Assembly (NCBI GenBank): GCA_017643365.1
Contig: JAEPNO010000008.1
Coordinates: forward strand, 62,001 to 126,000
From: Balneolaceae bacterium
GTDB taxonomy: Bacteria; Bacteroidota; Rhodothermia; Balneolales; Balneolaceae
Reading direction: 5' to 3'
DNA length: 64,000 nucleotides
Position 1 is the first letter of the stretch. Every line of letters begins with the position of its first letter. The notes beneath the pieces are model-generated. The model was given only the letters and a program-made list of their open reading frames with translations, was not told the DNA's origin and ran no database searches. Position numbers and translations under genes: made by a program. Positions 34,073 through 42,114 of this stretch are shown here, one piece after another.

Positions 34073-35287
34073 ATGGAACGGTTAGACATACCATTTAATA
34101 AACCATTTATCACCGGCAACGAGTTGGAATACATTAAAGATGCCGTTGAACAGGGCCACATCAGTGGTAATGGAAAATACACAAAGCTCACCCAACAGTT
34201 TTTTGAGCGACAGTATGGATTTAAAAAATGTTTGCTAACTACATCTTGCACCGATGCGCTTGAAATGTGTGCTCTACTGCTAAATATTAAGCCCGGCGAT
34301 GAAATAATAATGCCGTCGTTTACTTTTGTAAGTACGGCAAATGCCTTTGAACTGCGAGGTGGAGTAATCCGTTTTGTGGATTCGCGTGAAGATCACCCCG
34401 GTATTGATGAAGAAGCCATCGAAGCTCTGGTTACCGAAAAAACCAAAGCAATTGTAGTAGTGCACTATGCCGGCGTTGCTACTGATATGGATAAAGTGAT
34501 GGCAGTAGCAGAAAAGTATAATCTAAAAGTTGTGGAAGATGCGGCACAATCAATCAACAGTTTTTATACGCACGCGGATGGGAGCGTAAGTCCGTTAGGT
34601 TCAATTGGTCACTTAGGAACATTCTCTTTTCACGAAACCAAAAATATTATGGCCGGCGAAGGAGGGATGTTAATTTTGAATGACGATGAATTTGTCCACC
34701 GTGCCGAGATTATTTGGGAAAAAGGTACCAACCGAACGGCGTTTTTTCGTGGTGAAGTTGATAAATATGGCTGGGTTGATATCGGATCATCATTTTTGCC
34801 ATCAGAATTAAATGCGGCTTTTTTATATGCCCAACTCAGTAATTTGATAAGAATCCAACATAAGCGAATGGCTATTTGGAACAAGTATCATAAAGGGCTG
34901 GAAAATAGTTGTGCCCGTTTGGACATCAAACAGCCTAGTATGCCCGATTTTGCTACGAATAATGGACACATGTATTACTTGGTTTGTAAATCAGAAACTC
35001 AGCGTAATAATTTAATCGAGCATTTACGCGAGATGGGAATTCACAGCGTATTTCATTATCAATCGTTACATAAATCAGAATTTTTCACAAAGAAGCATGA
35101 TGGCAGGGTTCTTGCTAATACAGAACGGTATAGCGATCGATTGGTACGGCTCCCATTTTATTACGAGCTAAGCACGACAGATCAGGATTTGATAATTGAA
35201 GCTATAAATAGCTTTGGTGGTAACCGACAGAGTTTAATTGAAAAAACCTGGCCGGATACCTACGGTGAGCACGCGGCCACCGGATAA
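34073..35287 (+). CDS. wecE: WecE-type dTDP-4-keto-6-deoxyhexose aminotransferase
   Basis: A 404-residue PLP enzyme of the DegT/DnrJ/EryC1/StrS class. The N-terminus DIPFNKPFITGNELEYIKDA and GNGKYT, the MPSFTFVSTANAF segment, VVEDAAQS and the PLP-binding Lys190 in GTFSFHETKN are present. The FHETKN motif is that of WecE, which converts dTDP-4-keto-6-deoxyglucose to dTDP-4-amino-4,6-dideoxygalactose (Fuc4N). Its neighbour upstream ends in a WecF-type domain, the transferase that uses the acetylated form, so both act in one sugar pathway. No acetyltransferase (WecD-type) gene is nearby. The ATG at 34073 is preceded by GAGG and follows the fusion gene by 12 bases. A terminator follows at 35361. 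Confidence 0.85.
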   Translation: MERLDIPFNKPFITGNELEYIKDAVEQGHISGNGKYTKLTQQFFERQYGFKKCLLTTSCTDALEMCALLLNIKPGDEIIMPSFTFVSTANAFELRGGVIRFVDSREDHPGIDEEAIEALVTEKTKAIVVVHYAGVATDMDKVMAVAEKYNLKVVEDAAQSINSFYTHADGSVSPLGSIGHLGTFSFHETKNIMAGEGGMLILNDDEFVHRAEIIWEKGTNRTAFFRGEVDKYGWVDIGSSFLPSELNAAFLYAQLSNLIRIQHKRMAIWNKYHKGLENSCARLDIKQPSMPDFATNNGHMYYLVCKSETQRNNLIEHLREMGIHSVFHYQSLHKSEFFTKKHDGRVLANTERYSDRLVRLPFYYELSTTDQDLIIEAINSFGGNRQSLIEKTWPDTYGEHAATG

Positions 35288-35360
35288 AAGAAACTGTGCA
35301 AACAGTACTGGTAAATCGGGACACCGATTTCACCTTTTATTTTAAATATGTTGCTTGAAT

Positions 35361-35394
35361 CGCCTCGACATGGAAATGTGGAGGCGTTTTTTTT
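35361..35394 (+). terminator. Terminator of the glycosyltransferase-wecE operon
   Basis: CGCCTC and GAGGCG form a stem around a loop containing GACATGGAAATGTG, followed by eight T residues. It stands 73 bases after the aminotransferase stop. Confidence 0.85.
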
Positions 35395-35448
35395 GGTATA
35401 CAGTTTTGAGCTTTGAATTCGCGAGATATACGAATTTACTTACGCCAC

Positions 35449-35488
35449 TTTGTTTCTCCCCTGCAACAGGGGAGAAGACTTCGATATT
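35449..35488. repeat. Palindromic repeat family C, copy 1
   Basis: TTTGTTTCTCCCCTGCAACA followed by GGGGAGAAGACTTCGATATT. The CTCCCCTG-CAA-CAGGGGAG core is a perfect hairpin. A near-identical copy is at 61668-61709. Confidence 0.7.
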
Positions 35489-35537
35489 TGTTCTTATTCA
35501 TGAATTAATTAGTAAGTCAATAGCTACCCAGTTTTTG

Positions 35538-35565
35538 GTCATCCCTGCGGAGGCAGGGATCTGGG
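35538..35565. repeat. Palindrome ATCCCTGC-GGAG-GCAGGGAT
   Basis: Perfect 8-base arms around GGAG, preceded by GTC and followed by CTGG. Elements of the form GTCATCCCTGCGGAGGCAGG are, to my knowledge, found scattered in genomes of unrelated bacteria. Only one copy is in this window. Confidence 0.6.
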
Positions 35566-35619
35566 GTTGCAATAAATGGCAGTAAGCGATATTTCAATTT
35601 TCTTGTCACGATTAAACTA

Positions 35620-35688
35620 ATTCCCCTCCGGTGGAGGGGTGGCACGACGGTTCCTGAGCCCGTCGAAGGAGTCGTGACGGGGTGGTGA
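35620..35688 (+). repeat. Intergenic repeat family A, copy 2
   Basis: Begins TTCCCCTCCGGTGGAGGGGT and continues GGCACGACGGTTCCTGAGCC, ending GTCGTGACGGGGTGGTGAAA. Same orientation as copies at 61491 and 62092, opposite to that at 2081. Its TGGCACGACGGTTCC segment mimics a sigma-54 box by chance. Confidence 0.7.
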
Positions 35689-36038
35689 AAAAACAATCGA
35701 GAACCCACAGTTAATCATCTACGAATAGCACGTTTCAAATTTAATATCGGATCATAAAATCTGCTATAAATGAAGTCGGTGAAATCCAAAATTCAAGGTG
35801 ATTTTCAGCTACTTATAATCTGCTAAGAACTAGCTATTTCAACCCCTGTATTTATAGCCCAAAAACACCCCCGAAAAACCACTCTCAAAAAACGGTTATT
35901 TTGCTGAAAAAAAGTTCAATTTTTTAAAAATCGAGAAGATTTGTAAATAAAAATTATCCTAATAAACAGCCTTAATGATATCAAAAACGTCGAAATTGAA
36001 GGTTTAAAAAAATTTTCTAAAAAAATTTAAGTCGAACA

Positions 36039-36066
36039 TTTAAGACTGCCCATAACCGTGCGATAA
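36039..36066 (+). promoter_or_regulatory. FliA-type promoter of flagellin gene 1
   Basis: TTTAAG, 16 bases, CGATAA. The start of transcription would be near 36073, about 60 bases before the ATG. Confidence 0.75.
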
Positions 36067-36135
36067 CTCTTACAACTAACGTATGCAATTAACTAACTAT
36101 TTACACAAACAACTAAACTATATTGGTGATAAATT

Positions 36136-37092
36136 ATGGCAAGTTTTGGAGATTTAAACAGAGTAGGAACAAATGTTCAATCAATCGACGCGCAGTTATC
36201 TCTTAACCGAATTAACCGCAGCTTATCAAACAGCCAGGAGCGCTTAACTACTGGTAGTAAAATTAACCGAGCTGAAGACAATGCAGCCGGATACTCGATC
36301 GCAACTAAATTAAAAAGTAGAGTTGCCGGACTAGAGCAGTCTTTACAAAATGTGAGTGACGCGAAGTCAGTATTAGATATCGCAGAATCAAGCTTTGATA
36401 TTGTAATGGACAGCTTGATCGAAATGAAAGCCCTTGCAACACAGGCAGCTAACGATACTTTAGGATCAACCGAGCGTAGCTATATCGGCGATCAACTTAG
36501 CGCAATCGGATCTGACATCAACGAAATTGCGAACCAAACTATTTATCAGGATCAAAACCTATTAAATGGTACTGACAACTCAGGAAGCATCTCATTAACC
36601 TTCCAAACCGGCGAGCGTCAGGAAGACACCATCACTGCTACAATTAATGCAGTAAACATTGGTGAATTGTTCGCAGCCTCAGGCGATGCTTCGCTTGGCG
36701 CAACAACAACAGCAGGTGGTGCCTCTGCAAGTGGTGGAGCCATCTCAGTAACCGCTTCTACAGCATCCGATCAAGGTACTTTTACCTTCGCATCTACAGC
36801 AACGGGCGCCGATTACAACGCTTTTATCACAGCCATCGACTCAGCAATCGATTCAATGGCAGAAAATGTGAACCAAATTGGTATCACTCAGTCTTCACTA
36901 TCTCTTAGAGAAGAAACCCTATCCGAATCTATCTCGGCGAACGAATCTGCGAAAAGCCGAATAATGGATACCGATTTTGCCAAAGAACAGGCCGAAACTG
37001 TAAGACTTCAGATCTTGCAGCAAACTGCGACCTCAGCCTTAGCCCAGGCTAACAACGGTCCGCAGGCGGTACTTGGATTCTTAGGCCAGTAA
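36136..37092 (+). CDS. fliC: Flagellin 1
   Basis: A 318-residue flagellin. The conserved D0/D1 ends are complete (N-terminus SLNRINRSLSNSQERLTTGS and INRAEDNAAGYSIATKLKSR; C-terminus DTDFAKEQAETVRLQILQQT). The central part (about 165-235) is short, Ala/Ser/Thr/Gly-rich (SGGAISVTASTASDQGTFTF), and should be the exposed surface and the likely O-glycosylation site. This copy is the most divergent of the five: it alone has QSIDAQLSLNRINRSLS and ends VLGFLGQ. It has its own FliA promoter and terminator. RBS-like GGTGA precedes the ATG. Confidence 0.96.
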   Translation: MASFGDLNRVGTNVQSIDAQLSLNRINRSLSNSQERLTTGSKINRAEDNAAGYSIATKLKSRVAGLEQSLQNVSDAKSVLDIAESSFDIVMDSLIEMKALATQAANDTLGSTERSYIGDQLSAIGSDINEIANQTIYQDQNLLNGTDNSGSISLTFQTGERQEDTITATINAVNIGELFAASGDASLGATTTAGGASASGGAISVTASTASDQGTFTFASTATGADYNAFITAIDSAIDSMAENVNQIGITQSSLSLREETLSESISANESAKSRIMDTDFAKEQAETVRLQILQQTATSALAQANNGPQAVLGFLGQ

Positions 37093-37109
37093 TTCAAGCA
37101 ACGTAGACA

Positions 37110-37150
37110 AGAAAATCCATACTTCTCCTGATAGGGGGGTATGGTTTTCT
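37110..37150 (+). terminator. Terminator-like hairpin after flagellin 1
   Basis: AGAAAATCCATAC pairs with GTATGGTTTTCT across a loop containing a run of G. The T tract lies within the right arm, so this may be a weaker terminator or an RNA 3'-end stabiliser. Confidence 0.6.
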
Positions 37151-37343
37151 GTTTAGTTACTTTTCTCCTGTATCTTTTAAGTGAAAATGCCCGGATAATT
37201 TTGTTCGGGCACTTTTTACGCGCAGGAATTTTGCTTTTCTAAAATCTTTTTTTTCAGATTTCAATTTGACCGTCTTGCTTAAGCCGCTGTTTATTTTGAA
37301 ATATTAGCTTGTAAATTTAATCGAATAATTTTTTTTAGTTCGA

Positions 37344-37372
37344 TTTAAGATCGCTTTTCCGATCCTCGATAA
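37344..37372 (+). promoter_or_regulatory. FliA-type promoter of flagellin gene 2
   Basis: TTTAAG, 17 bases, CGATAA. This is the only one of the five flagellin promoters with a 17-base spacer. Confidence 0.7.
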
Positions 37373-37420
37373 AAATTTCACAAAGCAACGTATTTCAAAA
37401 TAAACAAGAGGTGAAATAAA

Positions 37421-38371
37421 ATGGCAAGTTTTGGAGATCTTAACAGAGTGAATACCAATGTGCAGTCGCTTGACTCACAATTATCACTAAACCGTGTTAA
37501 CCGCGATTTGGCTAATAGCCGTGAGCGATTAACTACCGGTAAACAAATTAATAAGGCAGAAGACAATGCTGCCGGGTATTCAATCGCTACTAAGTTAAAA
37601 AGTAGAGTAGCAGGTCTAGAGCAATCACTACAAAACGTAGGTGATGCTAAATCGGTACTGGATATTGCAGAATCAAGTTTTGATGTTGTTATGGACAGTC
37701 TTATCGAAATGAAAAGTCTGGCTACGCAGGCTGCTAACGATACGCTAGGTGATACCGAGCGTGGTTATATCGGTGATCAGATTGCTGCAATCGGTAACGA
37801 TATCAACGAAATCGCAAACCAAACGATCTATCAGGATACCGAACTATTAAACGGTACTGATAATTCTGGAAGCGTATCTCTTACATTCCAAACCGGAGAG
37901 CGAGCTGAAGATACTATTACTGCAACTATCGCTGCGGTAAATGTTGGTGAGCTTTTTGCGGCTTCTGGTGATGCATCTTTAGGTGCTACAACAACTGCCG
38001 GTGGTGGAGCTGCTTCAGGCGGTGCAATTTCAGTAACTGCAGCAACGGCTTCCGATCAAGGTACTTTTACCTTCGCATCTACTGCAACTTCTGCTGATTT
38101 CAACGCATTTATCAGTTCAGTTGATTCGGCGATTGATACTATGGCTACTAACGTAAACGACATTGGTATTACTCAGTCGTCGCTATCTTTACGTGAGGAT
38201 ACCTTAAGTGAGTCGATCTCGGCTACGGAATCTGCCAAATCCAGGATAATGGATACCGACTTTGCGAAAGAGCAATCAGAATCGGTTCGATTGCAGATCT
38301 TGCAACAAACTGCAACTTCATCATTAGCTCAGGCTAACAATGCTCCTCAAGCAGTATTAGGATTTATCTAA
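37421..38371 (+). CDS. fliC: Flagellin 2
   Basis: A 316-residue flagellin, closely similar to copies 3-5. N-terminal QSLDSQLSLNRVNRDLANSR and C-terminal MDTDFAKEQSESVRLQILQQ blocks form D0/D1. The variable part is again VNVGELFAASGDASLGATTT with AGGGAASGGAISVTAATA. It ends VLGFI, two bases earlier in effect than copies 4 and 5, because the codon after Ile is TAA instead of GGA. Preceded by AGGTGA and its own FliA-type promoter. Confidence 0.96.
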   Translation: MASFGDLNRVNTNVQSLDSQLSLNRVNRDLANSRERLTTGKQINKAEDNAAGYSIATKLKSRVAGLEQSLQNVGDAKSVLDIAESSFDVVMDSLIEMKSLATQAANDTLGDTERGYIGDQIAAIGNDINEIANQTIYQDTELLNGTDNSGSVSLTFQTGERAEDTITATIAAVNVGELFAASGDASLGATTTAGGGAASGGAISVTAATASDQGTFTFASTATSADFNAFISSVDSAIDTMATNVNDIGITQSSLSLREDTLSESISATESAKSRIMDTDFAKEQSESVRLQILQQTATSSLAQANNAPQAVLGFI

Positions 38372-38405
38372 TAATAAATAGATAAAAACGTACTAAAAAT
38401 TCGAA

Positions 38406-38439
38406 AATTCTACATCATTTATGGTGTAGAATTTTTTTT
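38406..38439 (+). terminator. Terminator of flagellin 2
   Basis: AATTCTACATCA pairs with TGGTGTAGAATT and is followed by a run of T. Confidence 0.85.
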
Positions 38440-38524
38440 ATTTATATATAATAAATAAATTTTTTATAGTTTATCTAAATCCTTATAAAACATGATATTT
38501 ATTTAAATTATTATTATAAAAAAA

Positions 38525-38552
38525 TTTAAGTAATATTGATTCGGTTCGATAA
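38525..38552 (+). promoter_or_regulatory. FliA-type promoter of flagellin gene 3
   Basis: TTTAAG, 16 bases, CGATAA. Confidence 0.75.
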
Positions 38553-38597
38553 GGTTTATACCAAAGCAACTTATATAAAATAAAAAGGTGAAATAAA

Positions 38598-39548
38598 ATG
38601 GCAAGTTTTGGAGATCTAAACCGAGTGAATACCAACGTGCAATCGTTAGATGCACAATTATCACTAAACCGAGTTAACCGCGACCTCTCTAACAGTAGAG
38701 AACGACTAACAACCGGTAAAAAAATCAATAAAGCAGAAGACAATGCAGCAGGTTATTCAATTGCAACAAAATTGAAAAGCCGTGCGGCCGGTCTTGAGCA
38801 GTCGCTATCAAATGTAGGCGATGCTAAATCAGTATTGGATATTGCAGAATCAAGTTTTGATGTTGTAATGGACAGTCTTATCGAAATGAAAAGTTTGGCA
38901 ACGCAGGCTGCCAACGATACGCTAGGTGATACCGAGCGTGGCTACATTGGCGATCAAATTGCTGCTATCGGAAACGATATCAACGAAATCGCGAACCAAA
39001 CCATTTATCAGGATACCGAATTATTAAATGGTGCTGATAACTCAGGTAGTGTGTCGCTTACTTTCCAAACAGGAGAGAGAGCTGAAGATACTATCACTGC
39101 GACCATTGCAGCAGTGAATGTTGGTGAACTTTTTGCAGCTTCGGGCGATGCTTCGCTTGGTGCTACTACAACTGCCGGTGGTGGAGCCGCTTCAGGTGGA
39201 GCGATCTCAGTTACCGCAGCAACTGCATCAGATCAAGGTACTTTTACCTTCGCATCTACCGCAACTTCTGCCGATTTCAATGCATTTATCGCAGATGTTG
39301 ACACCGCAATTGATACGATGGCAACCAACGTAAATACCATTGGTATTACGCAGTCATCCCTGTCTTTAAGAGAGGATACATTGTCAGAATCTATTTCCGC
39401 AACGGAATCTGCTAAATCCAGGATAATGGATACTGACTTTGCGAAAGAGCAATCTGAATCGGTTCGATTACAGATTTTGCAGCAGACCGCAACCTCAGCA
39501 TTAGCTCAGGCAAATAACGGTCCACAGTCGGTTCTTGGATTTATCTAA
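38598..39548 (+). CDS. fliC: Flagellin 3
   Basis: A 316-residue flagellin almost identical to copies 2, 4 and 5 in D0/D1 and in the short central domain. Distinguishing features are RDLSNSRERLTTGKKINKAE, KSRAAGLEQSLSNVGDAKSV and AFIADVDTAIDTMATNVNTI. It ends VLGFI. AGGTGA stands six bases before the ATG. It has its own promoter and terminator. Confidence 0.96.
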   Translation: MASFGDLNRVNTNVQSLDAQLSLNRVNRDLSNSRERLTTGKKINKAEDNAAGYSIATKLKSRAAGLEQSLSNVGDAKSVLDIAESSFDVVMDSLIEMKSLATQAANDTLGDTERGYIGDQIAAIGNDINEIANQTIYQDTELLNGADNSGSVSLTFQTGERAEDTITATIAAVNVGELFAASGDASLGATTTAGGGAASGGAISVTAATASDQGTFTFASTATSADFNAFIADVDTAIDTMATNVNTIGITQSSLSLREDTLSESISATESAKSRIMDTDFAKEQSESVRLQILQQTATSALAQANNGPQSVLGFI

Positions 39549-39570
39549 GAGTAACTGATTGAACTTTACA

Positions 39571-39606
39571 AAGCCATGCATTGAGATCAGTGCATGGCTT
39601 TTTTTA
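39571..39606 (+). terminator. Terminator of flagellin 3
   Basis: AAGCCATGCA and TGCATGGCTT make a perfect stem around TTGAGATCAG, followed by T residues. Confidence 0.92.
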
Positions 39607-39721
39607 TACCCTAAATATCAATATTGTTTACGAATGTGTGGAAGTTGAAATAAAATTATTGGAGTATAAGTAGAATAAAATCAGTGATTGGGTGCCTGGT
39701 ATTTATTTATTTTTCAAAAAG

Positions 39722-39749
39722 GTTAAGAGTGAGTTTTTGAGTTCGATAA
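39722..39749 (+). promoter_or_regulatory. FliA-type promoter of flagellin gene 4
   Basis: GTTAAG, 16 bases, CGATAA (one mismatch in the -35-like box). Confidence 0.72.
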
Positions 39750-39802
39750 TTCTATTGACCGAGCAAATTAAAACTATAATTAACTATAAAAGGTGAACTC
39801 AG

Positions 39803-40756
39803 ATGGCAAGTTTTGGCGATCTAAACCGAGTGAATACCAACGTGCAGTCGCTCGACGCACAACTTTCACTAAACCGTGTTAACCGTGACTTGGCGAATAG
39901 CCGTGAGCGTTTAACAACCGGTAAAAAAATTAATAAAGCAGAAGACAACGCTGCAGGATATTCAATTGCAACTAAATTGAAAAGCCGCGTGGCAGGCTTA
40001 GAGCAATCTCTACAAAATGTAGGTGATGCTAAATCAGTTCTCGATATTGCGGAATCAAGTTTTGATGTAGTGATGGACAGTCTTATCGAAATGAAAAGTT
40101 TAGCAACGCAAGCAGCGAACGACACACTTGGCGATACCGAGCGTGGATACATTGGCGATCAGCTTGCAGCTATTGGTTCTGATATCAATGAAATTGCGAA
40201 CCAAACCATTTATCAGGAAACAGAGCTGCTTAATGGAACAGATTACAGCGGAGCGATATCACTTACTTTCCAAACCGGTGAACGAGCGCAGGATACGATT
40301 ACTGCAACCGTAAACGCCGTAAACGTTGGTGAGCTTTTCGCAGCTTCCGGTGATGCATCTCTTGGTGCTACAACAACAGCCGGTGGTGGAGCCGCTTCGG
40401 GTGGAGCGATCTCAGTTACTGCAGCAACTGCATCCGATCAAGGTACTTTTACCTTCGCATCTACTGCTACTTCTGCCGATTACAATGCATTTATCAGTTC
40501 GGTGGATACAGCAATTGATACTATGGCTACCAACGTAAATACCATTGGTATTACGCAGTCGTCGCTTTCGCTTAGAGAAGATACATTGAGTGAGTCGATC
40601 TCGGCTTCTGAGTCTGCGAAATCCAGAATAATGGATACTGACTTTGCGAAAGAACAATCCGAATCTGTTCGACTTCAGATCTTACAACAGACCGCAACCT
40701 CGGCACTAGCCCAGGCAAATAATGGTCCACAATCTGTACTAGGATTTATTGGATAA
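39803..40756 (+). CDS. fliC: Flagellin 4
   Basis: A 317-residue flagellin. Small differences from the others are ETELLNGTDYSGAISLTFQT, QDTITATVNAVNVGELFAAS and SADYNAFISSVDTAIDTMAT; otherwise D0/D1 and the central domain are shared with copies 2, 3 and 5. It ends VLGFIG. AGGTGA lies six bases before the ATG. Confidence 0.96.
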   Translation: MASFGDLNRVNTNVQSLDAQLSLNRVNRDLANSRERLTTGKKINKAEDNAAGYSIATKLKSRVAGLEQSLQNVGDAKSVLDIAESSFDVVMDSLIEMKSLATQAANDTLGDTERGYIGDQLAAIGSDINEIANQTIYQETELLNGTDYSGAISLTFQTGERAQDTITATVNAVNVGELFAASGDASLGATTTAGGGAASGGAISVTAATASDQGTFTFASTATSADYNAFISSVDTAIDTMATNVNTIGITQSSLSLREDTLSESISASESAKSRIMDTDFAKEQSESVRLQILQQTATSALAQANNGPQSVLGFIG

Positions 40757-40785
40757 TTAATATAATAACAGATTATTTATTAAAG

Positions 40786-40817
40786 CCCTCACACTGCAAA
40801 GTGATGAGGGTTTTTTT
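40786..40817 (+). terminator. Terminator of flagellin 4
   Basis: CCCTCA-CACT-GCAA-AGTG-A-TGAGGG hairpin followed by seven T residues. Confidence 0.92.
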
Positions 40818-40936
40818 ATGTTATTGTATATGCAAAAATAAAGTGATTAATCAATATTTAATATCAATTTAACGTGTGTTTTCACATTTATAAGCACATA
40901 TAAATTAGGTTTTTACGAAAAAAGTTTATCTAAAAA

Positions 40937-40964
40937 TTTAAGACCGAAATTTTCGGATCGATAA
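40937..40964 (+). promoter_or_regulatory. FliA-type promoter of flagellin gene 5
   Basis: TTTAAG, 16 bases, CGATAA. The spacer ACCGAAATTTTCGGAT contains the inverted repeat CCGAAAATTTTCGG-like sequence (CCGAAATTTTCGG), not shared by the other copies. Confidence 0.75.
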
Positions 40965-41018
40965 CTGGAGTAACCAGAGCAATATGTATAAATAAAAACA
41001 ACTAAAAGGTGACATAAT

Positions 41019-41972
41019 ATGGCTAGTTTTGGAGATCTAAACCGAGTGAATACCAACGTGCAATCGTTAGATGCACAGCTTTCACTAAACCGTGTTAACC
41101 GTGACTTGGCGAATAGCCGTGAGCGATTAACCACCGGTAAAAAAATCAATAAAGCAGAAGACAACGCAGCGGGTTATTCAATTGCAACAAAATTGAAAAG
41201 CCGTGCAGCAGGTTTGGAGCAATCACTACAAAACGTAGGTGATGCAAAATCAGTGTTGGATATCGCAGAATCAAGCTTCGATATTGTAATGGACAGCTTA
41301 ATTGAAATGAAAAGTTTAGCAACGCAAGCTGCTAACGACACATTGGGTGAAACCGAGCGTGGTTATATTGGCGATCAGATTGCCGCTATCGGAACGGATA
41401 TCAACGAAATCGCAAATCAAACCATTTATCAGGATACTGAGTTATTAAATGGTGCTGATAATAGTGGATCTATTACACTTACTTTCCAAACCGGAGAGCG
41501 TGCACAGGATACCATTACAGCTACAATTGATGCAGTAAACGTAGGAGAGTTGTTTGCGGCTTCCGGCGATGCATCTTTAGGTGCTACAACTACAGCAGGT
41601 GGTGGAGCCGCTTCCGGTGGAGCCATTTCTGTAACTGCAGCTACGGCGTCTGATCAAGGTACTTTTACCTTCGCATCTACCGCTACTTCGGCTGATTTCA
41701 ATTCCTTCATCAGCGCAGTTGATTCGGCGATTGATACCATGGCTACTAACGTAAATACCATTGGTATTACGCAGTCTTCACTTTCTTTACGTGAGGATAC
41801 GTTGAGTGAGTCAATTTCAGCAACTGAATCTGCGAAATCCAGAATTATGGATACCGACTTCGCGAAAGAGCAATCAGAATCTGTGCGTCTTCAGATTCTA
41901 CAGCAAACTGCTACTTCAGCTCTTGCGCAGGCGAATAACGGACCTCAGTCTGTTCTTGGATTTATCGGATAA
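41019..41972 (+). CDS. fliC: Flagellin 5
   Basis: A 317-residue flagellin, last of the tandem array, closest by eye to copies 3 and 4. Distinguishing features are SRAAGLEQSLQNVGDAKSVL, GETERGYIGDQIAAIGTDIN and ADFNSFISAVDSAIDTMATN. It ends VLGFIG. AGGTGA precedes the ATG and a strong terminator follows. Together the five genes suggest a composite filament or dose-controlled expression. Confidence 0.96.
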   Translation: MASFGDLNRVNTNVQSLDAQLSLNRVNRDLANSRERLTTGKKINKAEDNAAGYSIATKLKSRAAGLEQSLQNVGDAKSVLDIAESSFDIVMDSLIEMKSLATQAANDTLGETERGYIGDQIAAIGTDINEIANQTIYQDTELLNGADNSGSITLTFQTGERAQDTITATIDAVNVGELFAASGDASLGATTTAGGGAASGGAISVTAATASDQGTFTFASTATSADFNSFISAVDSAIDTMATNVNTIGITQSSLSLREDTLSESISATESAKSRIMDTDFAKEQSESVRLQILQQTATSALAQANNGPQSVLGFIG

Positions 41973-41998
41973 TAACACTCCGATTCCAACAAAATCAG

Positions 41999-42030
41999 CC
42001 CATACTGCTTTACGCGGTATGGGTTTTTTT
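41999..42030 (+). terminator. Terminator of flagellin 5
   Basis: CCCATAC and GTATGGG arms around TGCTTTACGCG, then seven T residues. Confidence 0.93.
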
Positions 42031-42114
42031 GTATTTCTGATTTGAGGAACAATTCAATAGGTTCGAACTTCAATGGGCTTCGATAACTCAATTTCCGATT
42101 GGTACATACAACCT

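Larger units (their letters stand above)
35288..36135. other. 848-base spacer before the flagellin array
   Basis: Contains the terminator of the glycosyltransferase-wecE operon (35361-35394), three kinds of palindromic repeat (35449-35488, 35538-35565, 35620-35688), an AT-rich stretch and the FliA-type promoter of the first flagellin (36039-36066). I see no gene. Short frames at 35355-35585 and 35517-35708 lie within repeats. Confidence 0.7.
37093..37420. other. Spacer between flagellins 1 and 2
   Basis: Holds the terminator of flagellin 1 (37110-37150) and the FliA-type promoter of flagellin 2 (37344-37372). Nothing else is evident. Confidence 0.7.

Noticed and set aside
35640-35656. TGGCACGACGGTTCCT, a sigma-54-like box
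   Set aside because: It is part of repeat family A, present in the same form at 62112 with no gene behind it, so the resemblance is chance.
36136-41972. Tandem flagellins as an assembly artefact
   Set aside because: The copies differ at many synonymous sites, have different spacers, promoters and terminators, so they are real separate genes.
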